A DNA stretch of 11,089 nucleotides from Candidatus Pacearchaeota archaeon (lineage in GTDB: Archaea > Nanoarchaeota > Nanoarchaeia > Pacearchaeales > GW2011-AR1), in the NCBI GenBank assembly GCA_002690445.1, contig NZER01000047.1, positions 1 to 11,089 of the forward strand, read 5' to 3'. Under the pieces are notes generated by a model. That model was not told the DNA's origin and searched no databases. It was given only the letters and a program-made list of their open reading frames with translations. Position numbers and translations under genes: made by a program. This document shows positions 1-7,487 of the stretch, in pieces (the stretch's first letter is position 1; each line of letters opens with the position of its first letter).

Positions 1-103
1 ATGTATCATCTGCTGGAATATAACTCCCAACCTGTGCAGGCAAATATTGTACGAGCAACGCCCATTGTGCATCTGTCCATTCCATTGTAACTGTTTTAGC
101 CAT
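1..103 (-). CDS. 5' part of an unidentified tail-region gene (runs off the window)
   Basis: Only the first 34 codons are inside the window, and the gene continues beyond position 1. The start is ATG at 103-101, beginning MAKTVTMEWTDAQWALLVQY. It is supported by a strong Shine-Dalgarno AAGGAG at 116-111 with a 7-base spacer, overlapping the stop codon of the upstream fibre gene (110-108). That same-strand coupling makes it the next gene of the operon. Genes just downstream of a tail fibre often encode small tail accessory, fibre-chaperone or lysis proteins, but the visible residues carry no motif I recognise. The fragment is mildly acidic and tryptophan-bearing, with no signal peptide or membrane segment. 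Function is unknown; I am confident that it is a gene. Confidence 0.75.
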   Translation of the reverse strand, partial: MAKTVTMEWTDAQWALLVQYLPAQVGSYIPADDT

Positions 104-107
104 TATC

Positions 108-392
108 TTACTCCTTTTCTAACTCTTCTATACGAGCTTTTAATTCTTTCATTTCTGCCAAAAGTAGCACACTTAAAAACTTATAATGTACGCTCTGGGG
201 TACAGCTTCATCTGAATCCCCGTGGGCGTACTTAGCTACCAACCCAGGAAGAATTTCATCTACCTCTTCAGCTATAAGACCAAATGATGTAGTGCCATCA
301 CCTTTCCATTCAAAAGAACGGGGTTGTAAATCCCAAACTTTAGAAGTATCAATATCTAAATCCCTGATATTATCCTTAAACCTAGCGGAAGA
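108..392 (-). other. Peptidase S74 (intramolecular chaperone) domain and autocleavage point
   Basis: This segment encodes residues 1301-1394. The family motif Ser-Asp-x-Arg-x-Lys appears as Ser-Ser-Ala-Arg-Phe-Lys, which keeps the catalytic serine (codon 392-390) and the lysine five residues later; the Asp is replaced by Ser. Further conserved elements follow: LQPRSFEWKGDG, FGLIAEEVDEILPG and a charged terminal helix ending EELEKE. By analogy with endosialidase and T5 L-shaped fibre chaperones, cleavage is expected just before Ser1301, releasing a 94-residue fragment after the fibre has trimerised. Confidence 0.85.
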
Positions 393-3300
393 TGCAGCTC
401 TCACCATTTTATGTTGATTATTGTTAGCATAATAAATTATCTCCATATCCGCAGTCGATTCTCCCCCACCAGAAAGGGGCATATGGACATTATCATAGTA
501 TAGAGGGCAAGTAATATGAACACGGGAAGAATCTTCATCAATAGCAAAACCACCACTAGGCTCTGGACTTTGAGCCAGATAAGAATAATGGAAATGTGCT
601 TTTCTAGTAGTAGAAAAATCTTTAAAATTTCCTGAACCAAATCTTAAATCAGAAGTATTATTTGGTGTTGACCAGACATTTGAAGTATAGCTTCCAACAT
701 GCCTGAGGTTATTTCCAGAGGGTACTATACCTCCTGCTCTAACTTCTATTTTGTGAAGCCCAACCCTGAAAATATCTGTATCATTAGTTTCAAAGTTTAC
801 AAAAGAATAACCACCACTTGTTCTGTAACTCATCCCCGTATTATTCACATTAGCAAAACAGAAAGGAGGATTGCCAGCAATGGAACTTTCATACGCAACA
901 AACCTCAGTACAGCCACATCACCATCCTGACTCTGAGTTCCTAAACCTATGCTGTACGAACCATCCGCATCAGGAATCAAGCTGTTCCCAAAATACAAAG
1001 TACCGCTATCGCTATCACCTATAGTAATAGAATGTGTAGAACTCCCCGAACTATCATCTTTATACACAGCTAGATAATCATTTTTACCAGAATTTATAAT
1101 AGCAGTTCCAGCGGAACCCACAGCCGTATTGCCCCATTTCAATGTCCCTGAATCACTCCATAGTTTAGTAGCTGTACTAGTACCTGTAGTCCCGAAATAT
1201 AACTCTTTGAAACCAAATATACTTGAACCTAAACTCATTTGGTTATTGTTAGTGGCTGAAAGTACGTTATAACCCCCTGCACTTCTTATGTATAAAACCC
1301 CTTCATAATTGAACATATTATACGAGTTTGCATTCGTTCCAGCAAATTTAAAAATAACTGAGCCAGCACCAGAAATATTGGTTACATCCGTATCTCCAAC
1401 TGTCATTCCATCAGCAGCCAGTTTAACTACACCTCCACCGAAGTACGCTTTACCATCAGACGTATGAAGAGAGAATTGGGATGTACCACCGTTATAACCA
1501 TAGATACCAGAATGACTTAACAGAACCCGTGTACCAGAACCAGTACCAGCACCTGTTTGTAAAATATTATTACTGCCCCCACTAGTTAAAATGATTGTTT
1601 GAGTATTTATCAAGCCACCATTAATATCAGTACCAGCATGATTAATAGCACCAGCATCACTCCTGAGAACCCACGCACTACCCGTCCAAGTCCATATAGT
1701 CTCATTATCAACAGCCACAAGTATGTCGCCAACTTGAACACCATTGTTGCTATCCTTCCATACCTGATTCTGTCTATGAAGAGTGTTTTTAGTTCCAGCC
1801 AAGGTGTTAGCTGTAGTAGCCGTAGCGTTAGCAAGGACAGCAACGGCATCGCCTTCATTTACTAATTCCCATTCATTGGAATCGGGGCCAGCAGCTATAG
1901 CGTCAGCATTATCAGAATCTGCTCGATACACACGTAAATCAGAAGTCCGAATCCAGTTATCGCCCTCAGATACATCATCAGACCCATCACCATCAGGTGG
2001 GTTGGCTTGATACCAAATCTTAGTTTTACCAGCCGTATCAGCAACGAAAGTAGCATCTAGTTGGGTTGTAGTAACTGACCCTGTATTTAGCACACTAGAT
2101 GCGTTACCTATACCTGGTACACTAGGATGAATTTGACCAATTGTTTTAAATTCCAATCTACTACTAGAATCACTGGTGGAATTAACTCTCACCCAGGCCA
2201 CAAGAACATTCTTTTTATTAATCGTATAACTGCTAACTAATGAAGCGGAGAAACCAGTAGACCCTTCTACTCCAGTATGATACAGATAGTATTCTCCAGT
2301 CGCACCAAATACATTAGTTCCAGCAGTTATTTTAAAAGATGTTCCACCTACAGTTAGTTGACCAGCACTCCAATCAATAGTGGTATGGGGATTAGTCCCA
2401 TCATGTGTGAACTTAGAACTGAGTTTAAGCCCCCTATCTATACGTCTATTGCCAGTACCAGTTTCATAACGTTCTTTATCCGTAACAGCCTGAATAACAG
2501 CCCCAACCACATTTTGAACTGGCCCTAGGCCCGAATCAGCACCTACAACCTCTAATTGAGTATTCAGTATCCCATTATCCTCAGTATATTCCATAGCCGT
2601 AATAAGGAAATCAGAGCCTGATATATTAACCAGTCTATTAACTACATAAGCGTTATTACTGGCTCTGACAGGAATATACAGACGTACAATATCGCCATTG
2701 CTGACCGAAGCAGACATACCACCTCCCACAACTACAGTAGAAGATGTTACAGCCGTAGCATAACCATAAGATTGAACTGTACCAGTAGCCGTAACTTTTG
2801 TCACAGACATACCAACTTTAAAACCGTAAGATTGTGGGTTAAACCCACCACCAAAGGTAATAGTAGTACCAGAAATAGTTGTGCTGTTTGTTTCTACATG
2901 AAACCACGGTTTAGAAACTATTCTAAATCTGCCACGGATAATTTCATCGGTACTTCTACGTAATCTAGATACAGCCTGTTCCCTAATTACATCAGCATTA
3001 TTTATATTAGTAGTGCCTAATCTAGCAGTTTTAACAATGCCATAAGTTTCTTTTGGTCTGCTAACTATTATGAATGTAGACCCAGAAGTTTGACCAGTGA
3101 TTGTTCCGCTATTCGGAAAACTATTGGTCACATCAGAAATGAGGGCATATTCAGGGTCATTAGTTGTGCCACCACTCGTAGCTGACACATACTGTATCTT
3201 AGCGTTATTCCCCGTTAAGTATTCCGCAGAGTCAGTTCCTACAACACCTCCACCAATAGCTTTCCCTTGCCAGGTAAAAGCACCTGAAATGTTTCGTATT

Positions 3301-4292
3301 TTAATCAGTTCAAATTTAACGGTCTTTTCTTCGGAGTCAAATCCTTTGTCTTTATTAGCTGACCCATCAAATGTGTCTGGGCCTTCATCAATATAATGAC
3401 AGGCAGCTTCTGTAAATAACTCAGCCCTAGGTCGTTCAAAGTCATAATCACTCATCATAGGCTGGATTCGTCCAGTTTTAGTCAAACCCCCGCCAGTAGG
3501 ATATTCAACCCTTAAACCATATGTAGCTGGAGTTGTGGGTCTACTACCTCTAGAGAAGTAATTAAATTGGGCTGCTGGTTGTACTGCCCCAGTGCTTTGA
3601 AAATTAGGGTCAACATAGTAATCATATGTTAATGTTTTCCTAGCTGTAGTATGTGGGTCATCTTTAGATATTACCGCAATATGAGACAACGCAGATTTAT
3701 TACCGCTATCTTCTAGAGGATACTCAGTAGATGAGCCTGCAAATTCTACAGCCGAAGTGGAAAACCTATCTGTATCACTGAAAGTTATGTTACCAGATTT
3801 GCTAAATAAAGATATAAACCCTTTAATTAAACCACTTCTTCTATCTGCTGAAGTAGTTGGACTAGCAGAAGTAGGATATGTATCGCTGCCAGCACCATTT
3901 ATAGTAATATCTGTATGACCATCGGTAACATTATCTTTCAATTCTTCTAGAGCATCGAAAGCTTGTATAGTTATGACATTTCCATAGGCCATATCATGGT
4001 TTTCATCAGTCTTGTAAATACGTCCATAGAACAGCACAAAACGTGTGGCTTCATCTATTACTCTAACTCGTTGAAAATCAGATAATACACCAGATAAATT
4101 CCCTTTAGCGTCACTCAGCGTACCACTAAATGGGTTATTCATTTTATTAGCTAATCTAACTTCCATCCTCATAGGCTGGCCTTGCTTATCTGCCAAGGAC
4201 AAACTTATTAATGCACTATTATTCGCAGGGGTCTGGGCAGTAACCCAGGCAGACCCATTCCAATATTGAAATAATGATTTTGAAAATGCCAT
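108..4292 (-). CDS. Tail-tip hub and fibre protein with C-terminal S74 self-cleaving chaperone domain
   Basis: This 1394-residue protein probably forms the tail tip and receptor-binding fibre. Residues about 1-120 look like the opening beta domains of a siphovirus hub (Tal-like) protein. Residues about 415-590 resume a hub-like pattern (ETYGIVKTARLG, then VSRLRRSTDEIIRGRFRIVS). Two beta-rich, Gly/Thr/Ser-rich stretches (about 338-412 and 466-541) look inserted in the hub part. Residues about 600-1300 are low-complexity fibre, rich in Gly, Ser, Thr and Asn, with ELYFG and LKWGN type motifs. Residues 1301-1394 match the peptidase S74 intramolecular chaperone: Ser1301 and Lys1306 in SSARFK, then FGLIAEEV and a terminal helix. 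The start ATG at 4292 has AGAGG five bases upstream, overlapping the preceding TAG. By family knowledge the S74 domain aids trimerisation and is then cut off. The S74 call is firm, the fibre role likely, and the hub assignment moderate. Confidence 0.85.
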   Translation of the reverse strand: MAFSKSLFQYWNGSAWVTAQTPANNSALISLSLADKQGQPMRMEVRLANKMNNPFSGTLSDAKGNLSGVLSDFQRVRVIDEATRFVLFYGRIYKTDENHDMAYGNVITIQAFDALEELKDNVTDGHTDITINGAGSDTYPTSASPTTSADRRSGLIKGFISLFSKSGNITFSDTDRFSTSAVEFAGSSTEYPLEDSGNKSALSHIAVISKDDPHTTARKTLTYDYYVDPNFQSTGAVQPAAQFNYFSRGSRPTTPATYGLRVEYPTGGGLTKTGRIQPMMSDYDFERPRAELFTEAACHYIDEGPDTFDGSANKDKGFDSEEKTVKFELIKIRNISGAFTWQGKAIGGGVVGTDSAEYLTGNNAKIQYVSATSGGTTNDPEYALISDVTNSFPNSGTITGQTSGSTFIIVSRPKETYGIVKTARLGTTNINNADVIREQAVSRLRRSTDEIIRGRFRIVSKPWFHVETNSTTISGTTITFGGGFNPQSYGFKVGMSVTKVTATGTVQSYGYATAVTSSTVVVGGGMSASVSNGDIVRLYIPVRASNNAYVVNRLVNISGSDFLITAMEYTEDNGILNTQLEVVGADSGLGPVQNVVGAVIQAVTDKERYETGTGNRRIDRGLKLSSKFTHDGTNPHTTIDWSAGQLTVGGTSFKITAGTNVFGATGEYYLYHTGVEGSTGFSASLVSSYTINKKNVLVAWVRVNSTSDSSSRLEFKTIGQIHPSVPGIGNASSVLNTGSVTTTQLDATFVADTAGKTKIWYQANPPDGDGSDDVSEGDNWIRTSDLRVYRADSDNADAIAAGPDSNEWELVNEGDAVAVLANATATTANTLAGTKNTLHRQNQVWKDSNNGVQVGDILVAVDNETIWTWTGSAWVLRSDAGAINHAGTDINGGLINTQTIILTSGGSNNILQTGAGTGSGTRVLLSHSGIYGYNGGTSQFSLHTSDGKAYFGGGVVKLAADGMTVGDTDVTNISGAGSVIFKFAGTNANSYNMFNYEGVLYIRSAGGYNVLSATNNNQMSLGSSIFGFKELYFGTTGTSTATKLWSDSGTLKWGNTAVGSAGTAIINSGKNDYLAVYKDDSSGSSTHSITIGDSDSGTLYFGNSLIPDADGSYSIGLGTQSQDGDVAVLRFVAYESSIAGNPPFCFANVNNTGMSYRTSGGYSFVNFETNDTDIFRVGLHKIEVRAGGIVPSGNNLRHVGSYTSNVWSTPNNTSDLRFGSGNFKDFSTTRKAHFHYSYLAQSPEPSGGFAIDEDSSRVHITCPLYYDNVHMPLSGGGESTADMEIIYYANNNQHKMVRAASSARFKDNIRDLDIDTSKVWDLQPRSFEWKGDGTTSFGLIAEEVDEILPGLVAKYAHGDSDEAVPQSVHYKFLSVLLLAEMKELKARIEELEKE
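111..116 (-). promoter_or_regulatory. Shine-Dalgarno of the last, partial gene
   Basis: AAGGAG on the minus strand lies 7 bases before the ATG at 103-101 and overlaps the 3' end of the fibre reading frame. It is what supports calling a gene in the otherwise short 1-103 stretch, and it suggests translational coupling with the fibre gene. Confidence 0.7.
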
Positions 4293-4300
4293 ATTATCCT

Positions 4301-4840
4301 CTAACTAAACGTGATATCGTTTCTAGCTTTAGCAACAAACTGCATAGTAAATTGCCATCTGTCTTCTTTCGCTGGCTCCTGTGTAAACTGGGCTTGTTGA
4401 ATAGCTACTATATATAACCCGCCACCAGTAGAATTAGCACTACCTGAAGATAGGGGAGTGGTTGAATCTCCAATTTCTACTTGTAATAAAGTATCCTCAG
4501 TACTTACCCATTTAACTACTTGTTCTTCCAAATAATTTTTGTAGGGGAAGAAGTAAGTTTGGCCTGAATGAACAAAGGAAGGCATACCTCTCGCTCCCGT
4601 AGGAGTATTAGTAGTATTAGAGGCATCAGTAGGTTCATTATCTAGTAAACCAGATAAGGTTATAGACGGTCTAAAGATACCCAAGTCAATAATCTCTGGG
4701 CTTTGTTGAGGGATAGGTATCTGAATAGGAGTTTTAGCAATGTTAATTGCAAACTGCTCAGCTTTTAATCCAAGTCGTACTGTAGCTGCTGCATGACTTC
4801 CATCCCTTAATAGTACCGATACTGGCATTATAGCTGCCAT
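4301..4840 (-). CDS. Probable distal-tail (Dit-like) or tail-tip minor protein
   Basis: A 179-residue protein between the tape measure and the hub-fibre gene, the normal place for the distal tail protein that links the tube to the tip. It is predicted to be mostly beta. The visible pattern is an N-terminal strand region, IIDLGIFRPSITLSGLLDNE (about 50-69), a polar Thr/Asn loop (70-85), a helix-like segment KNYLEEQVVKWVSTEDTLLQ (101-120), and strands GLYIVAIQQAQFTQ and DRWQFTMQFVAKARNDI. A leading strand ending in SG, a loop and a closing beta sheet fit a compact tail-ring fold, but I see no diagnostic motif. The ATG at 4840 has AAGGAG 8 bases upstream, overlapping the tape measure stop. The role is inferred largely from position; another small tail-tip adaptor is the alternative. 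Confidence 0.6.
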   Translation of the reverse strand: MAAIMPVSVLLRDGSHAAATVRLGLKAEQFAINIAKTPIQIPIPQQSPEIIDLGIFRPSITLSGLLDNEPTDASNTTNTPTGARGMPSFVHSGQTYFFPYKNYLEEQVVKWVSTEDTLLQVEIGDSTTPLSSGSANSTGGGLYIVAIQQAQFTQEPAKEDRWQFTMQFVAKARNDITFS

Positions 4841-4852
4841 ATTCTAAGCTCC

Positions 4853-6856
4853 TTATGCAACTTTAAGGTTTGAATCCAGTGAAGAATACGTACCAAAGTT
4901 CCACCCATCATCTTGCATGTTATCAATCTTCCTTTGTTCATCCGCATCCACTACAAAATTCTTAGCATCATCAACAATTCCTGTAGAAGACATATTATTT
5001 ATGGTGACAGCTATACCACCACCATATCCTATTTCACCAGCAGGGCCAGCAGCCCTTCGCCTTTGCGCTCTAAGCATATCTTCTTTGAGTTGTTCATAGC
5101 CAGTCATTCTGCCTTCCCCAAAGTTTTGCATCCATTTGCCTGCGTCACCAAACGGTTTGGCTATCTTTCCTAATAAATCGAATGGGCCACCTTTCATTTC
5201 ACCAATTTTAGCAAATACTCTACCATAAGACTTCATAAGCAATCCCAATAACATATTAGGTACTTGACCTAAGAATCTGCCGATAAATTTGAGTTCTTCC
5301 CAAGCATGATTTAGCACCCCCATAACTGGGTCTACTACTTGTGACTTCCACCTGAAAGGTAGACGTAATAACCAAGTCAGTATCTTAAAGATGGGGCCGA
5401 TAACATATTTCCATGCTATAGCTAGTATCTTAAAGAGTAGTCTAAAATATTTTTCAAACGCCCAGAAAGCTATTTTAAAGAAGAACTTTAGTATAGGAAT
5501 TAATACATCTAAGAGAGCATCTAAAAATTCCCTTATGTGTGCAGCAGCCTCATCTATTACAGGCATTACATCCCTTTGGAATGCATCTATAACTTTCCTT
5601 ACGTGAGGCCATATAATATCTACAATATCTGCTATAGCAGGCAGTATTTTAGTATCAATCGCATTAATGAACCATTCCATGTTGGTCATCCAGAAAGAAA
5701 CCAGCCACTTCAAAATCGGTTCTAAAGCGTCCCATAAAGGCCTTAAGATTTGCCCAATCAGTATGTCTATGAGTTGAGTCATTATGCTCGTTATCATAGG
5801 TATTATTTTACCGAAAAATTCTACGAACATAACTACTAGGTCAACAATGAATGTGCCTACACTGTTAACAAGCCAATTGAATATAGCAGATATTCTAGGG
5901 TACATCTCTGTTCTTAACCACTCAAGTGAATGTTCAATAACTCCTTTAATAGTACCGAACACAGTTTCCATCGCAGGCCATAGTGTGCTTTTAGCCCACT
6001 CCCAAACTGTCTGACCAAAACCAACGAACATTTCAAAGGCAGCTTGAAGTGTAGGCAATAGGTGCGTCTTAAACCATTCCCAAACTTGCATCAATTTTAG
6101 CTGTATGGCTACTTCAAATTGTTTTGCCCAGTCCCAGACTGCTACAATTTTTTCCTTGACTGTGGGCATGAAGCTTTCAGCTACACCAAAAACTCCTTTA
6201 ATTTTTCCCCAAACCCAATCACCCAATTGCTGAATAAAAGGAAAAACGTTTTCGTCAAGCCATTTATAAGCTTTCTGAGCAAATTCTCTCACTTTGGGAA
6301 TCTGTGCAGCCAACATCTGAATAACTTTAACAAAGAGAGGCATGAATGGGGCTAGAATTACATCAACAAACCCTCCCAATATCTGGAAGAGCGCACCCAA
6401 TATACCTGTAAAAAGCTGAGATTGACGTAGTAAAGTAGATAAAGATAGATTGATACCAAGCATACCCATAGCTTTACCAAGGAGCTTGTTTGGCATCGGT
6501 AACATGCCCTTCACTAATTTGCTCATGTTGGGCATCATCTTGGTAATGCCAACCTTGCCCATCATGCCGAACATGGCCTTGCCCATTACCCCGCCCATTA
6601 CCCCGCCTGTCAATGCACCCATAGGTGTCAGTTGACCACCTGTAGCCATGTTACCACGCTTATACTGGGTCTTAATCATATGACCCACATCTTGCATAAT
6701 ATCAAAAGTCTTTTTCGCAACAGGGTGTTCATCTAGCTTTGCTCTCGCTGCTTCTTTAGCTTGGGCTACAGCACCCCCCGCAGCAGCTTTACTAGCACCT
6801 AGCAAGCCAGACTTATTAATTGATTGTACTAACAGTGATGCGAAACTAGCAGCCAT
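4853..6856 (-). CDS. Tail tape measure protein
   Basis: This 667-residue protein sets tail length, acts as scaffold for tube polymerisation, and is normally ejected with the DNA. Evidence is its place directly after the chaperone frameshift pair, its size, and its composition: long hydrophobic helices with regularly placed Trp and Pro. Residues 1-65 are Ala/Lys-rich helix. Residues 70-135 are strikingly Gly/Met-rich. Residues about 146-182 form a hydrophobic stretch that could span membrane, as do about 334-372 and 450-495. Residues 199-320 carry W-x6-P repeats. The C-terminal 80 residues are polar (KEDMLRAQRRRAAG, then an acidic end). I see no lysozyme or peptidase domain. At about 0.15 nm per helical residue it would specify a tail near 100 nm. 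The start ATG at 6856 lies 6 bases after the previous stop; GGAGGG sits 12 bases upstream, a rather long spacer. Confidence 0.88.
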   Translation of the reverse strand: MAASFASLLVQSINKSGLLGASKAAAGGAVAQAKEAARAKLDEHPVAKKTFDIMQDVGHMIKTQYKRGNMATGGQLTPMGALTGGVMGGVMGKAMFGMMGKVGITKMMPNMSKLVKGMLPMPNKLLGKAMGMLGINLSLSTLLRQSQLFTGILGALFQILGGFVDVILAPFMPLFVKVIQMLAAQIPKVREFAQKAYKWLDENVFPFIQQLGDWVWGKIKGVFGVAESFMPTVKEKIVAVWDWAKQFEVAIQLKLMQVWEWFKTHLLPTLQAAFEMFVGFGQTVWEWAKSTLWPAMETVFGTIKGVIEHSLEWLRTEMYPRISAIFNWLVNSVGTFIVDLVVMFVEFFGKIIPMITSIMTQLIDILIGQILRPLWDALEPILKWLVSFWMTNMEWFINAIDTKILPAIADIVDIIWPHVRKVIDAFQRDVMPVIDEAAAHIREFLDALLDVLIPILKFFFKIAFWAFEKYFRLLFKILAIAWKYVIGPIFKILTWLLRLPFRWKSQVVDPVMGVLNHAWEELKFIGRFLGQVPNMLLGLLMKSYGRVFAKIGEMKGGPFDLLGKIAKPFGDAGKWMQNFGEGRMTGYEQLKEDMLRAQRRRAAGPAGEIGYGGGIAVTINNMSSTGIVDDAKNFVVDADEQRKIDNMQDDGWNFGTYSSLDSNLKVA
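5897..6262 (-). repeat. Trp/Pro-punctuated helical repeats in the tape measure protein
   Basis: Four copies of W-x6-P occur at tape measure residues 199/206, 261/268, 287/294 and 313/320. The last three are exactly 26 residues apart, and two of these begin WEW. Extra WxW pairs lie at 214/216 and 241/243. Regularly spaced Trp and Phe residues are known from tape measure repeats in other siphoviruses. The repeat is visible only in protein; the DNA copies have diverged. Confidence 0.6.
6582..6605 (-). repeat. 12-bp tandem duplication inside the tape measure gene
   Basis: Two perfect adjacent copies of CCCATTACCCCG (plus-strand reading) encode two successive Gly-Gly-Val-Met units in the Gly/Met-rich segment (about residues 84-91). 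The exact identity of both copies suggests a recent slippage event that added four in-frame residues. Confidence 0.75.
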
Positions 6857-6862
6857 GTGTTG

Positions 6863-7111
6863 TTAGAACCCTCCGAAATTACTGGATACACCAGCCATAT
6901 TACTTTTCATGTCTGCGTCTTGGTCTTCTTGTTGCTTTTCCTCTACGGCTGCTTCGATAGCCAAAACCGTAAAAAGTTGAGGCTCACTTAGGGTCAGTAT
7001 ATAATCCCAAGGAAGCCCCAACTTTAACAGTCTTAGGACAATCATCCAATAATTGTACGTAAACGCTTCTTCAATGGGTATGTCCACACCTCTAAGCCAA
7101 GTCTTTACTCT
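6863..7111 (-). CDS. Frameshifted C-terminal extension of the tail assembly chaperone (GT-type)
   Basis: This frame encodes the 82-residue extension made when ribosomes slip -1 at 7117-7111. It reads RVKTWLRGVDIPIEEAFTYN and onward, with a hydrophobic helix pattern (YNYWMIVLRLLKLGLPWDYI) and an acidic tail EKQQEDQDADMKSNM. The full frameshift product would be about 205 residues (123 from the upstream frame plus 82). An independent start is unlikely: the only early candidate is GTG at 7087, whose nearest purine-rich sequence touches the codon with no spacer. In lambda the equivalent GT protein binds the tape measure through G and recruits tube subunits through the T part. The stop TAA (6865-6863) lies 6 bases before the tape measure ATG. 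Length and position fit a short T domain. Confidence 0.8.
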   Translation of the reverse strand, partial: RVKTWLRGVDIPIEEAFTYNYWMIVLRLLKLGLPWDYILTLSEPQLFTVLAIEAAVEEKQQEDQDADMKSNMAGVSSNFGGF

Positions 7112-7479
7112 TTTTTTATATCGTCAGGGCTTATATCCCCCTCCGCTGAAAAGGCTTGAGGAACAAGCTTTTCTAACGCACCACCCAATCTTTCATCAAT
7201 TGATAATAGAAATGCTTCGGTGGTTTTCCCCCACGGAGCTTCTAGAATCATTTCTTTTAAACATTCTCTTACATAAGTATCACCACCGAATGAAGTGCTT
7301 CCACCGCCATCCCAACTCACACATTGAGAAATCAATTGATTCCTTCTCGCCCACGGTAATTGTTTTACCGTAACTTCAAATTCATCGCCTGTTTCTTCAA
7401 TCTCTAACTTAACGACTTTCGGCCCTGTTTGTACTTGATATTTTGATAATTCAAATGCGCCCTTTTCTTTAGCTGCCAT
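7105..7479 (-). CDS. Tail assembly chaperone (G-type, upstream frame)
   Basis: A 124-residue protein between the tube and tape measure genes. By position and layout it is the non-frameshifted tail assembly chaperone that keeps the tape measure soluble until the tube assembles around it. Visible features: an N-terminal strand region KVVKLEIEETGDEFEVTVKQ (about 21-40), then helices from LPWARRNQLISQCVSWDG through RECLKEMILEAPWGKTTEAF and LLSIDERLGGALEKLVPQAF, typical of the family. Its final codons are Ile-Lys-Lys-Glu-stop, and the two Lys codons form the slippery site. The start ATG at 7479 has AGGAGG four bases upstream, overlapping the tube protein's TAG stop, so high expression coupled to the tube gene is expected. 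Family identity is inferred from context and layout more than from any signature motif. Confidence 0.8.
   Translation of the reverse strand: MAAKEKGAFELSKYQVQTGPKVVKLEIEETGDEFEVTVKQLPWARRNQLISQCVSWDGGGSTSFGGDTYVRECLKEMILEAPWGKTTEAFLLSIDERLGGALEKLVPQAFSAEGDISPDDIKKE
7111..7117 (-). promoter_or_regulatory. -1 programmed ribosomal frameshift site (A AAA AAA)
   Basis: The messenger carries seven consecutive A, phased as atA AAA AAA in the chaperone frame, the canonical X XXY YYZ heptamer for tandem -1 slippage. The zero-frame stop follows after a single codon (GAG TAA), while the -1 frame is open for 82 codons up to the tape measure gene. No strong stem-loop is obvious just downstream; only a weak 5-bp hairpin (GGUGU/AUACC) begins about 20 bases on. 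A GGAGGGG run lies about 20 bases upstream, further than usual for a Shine-Dalgarno stimulator. Confidence 0.8.
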
Positions 7480-7487
7480 AAATCCTC

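Noticed and set aside
437..640. Minus-strand 67-codon frame inside the fibre gene, giving a hydrophobic holin-like translation
   Set aside because: It overlaps the fibre frame completely in another phase, and I see no spaced ribosome site. The hydrophobicity comes from the frame shift of Asn/Ser/Tyr codons.
1599..1865. Overlapping open frames on both strands inside the fibre gene
   Set aside because: The fibre frame is continuous with good domain logic through this region; the alternative frames are low-complexity by-products of its Thr/Ser/Gly/Asn-rich codons.
6582..6605. CRISPR-like or mobile-element repeat
   Set aside because: Only two 12-bp units with no spacer, in frame within a coding sequence; simple slippage explains it.
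7086..7117. Downstream stem-loop or upstream Shine-Dalgarno as a frameshift stimulator
   Set aside because: The only hairpin seen by eye has 5 bp and starts about 20 bases after the slippery run, too far and too weak. The GGAGGGG run is also about 20 bases upstream, outside the usual stimulatory distance.
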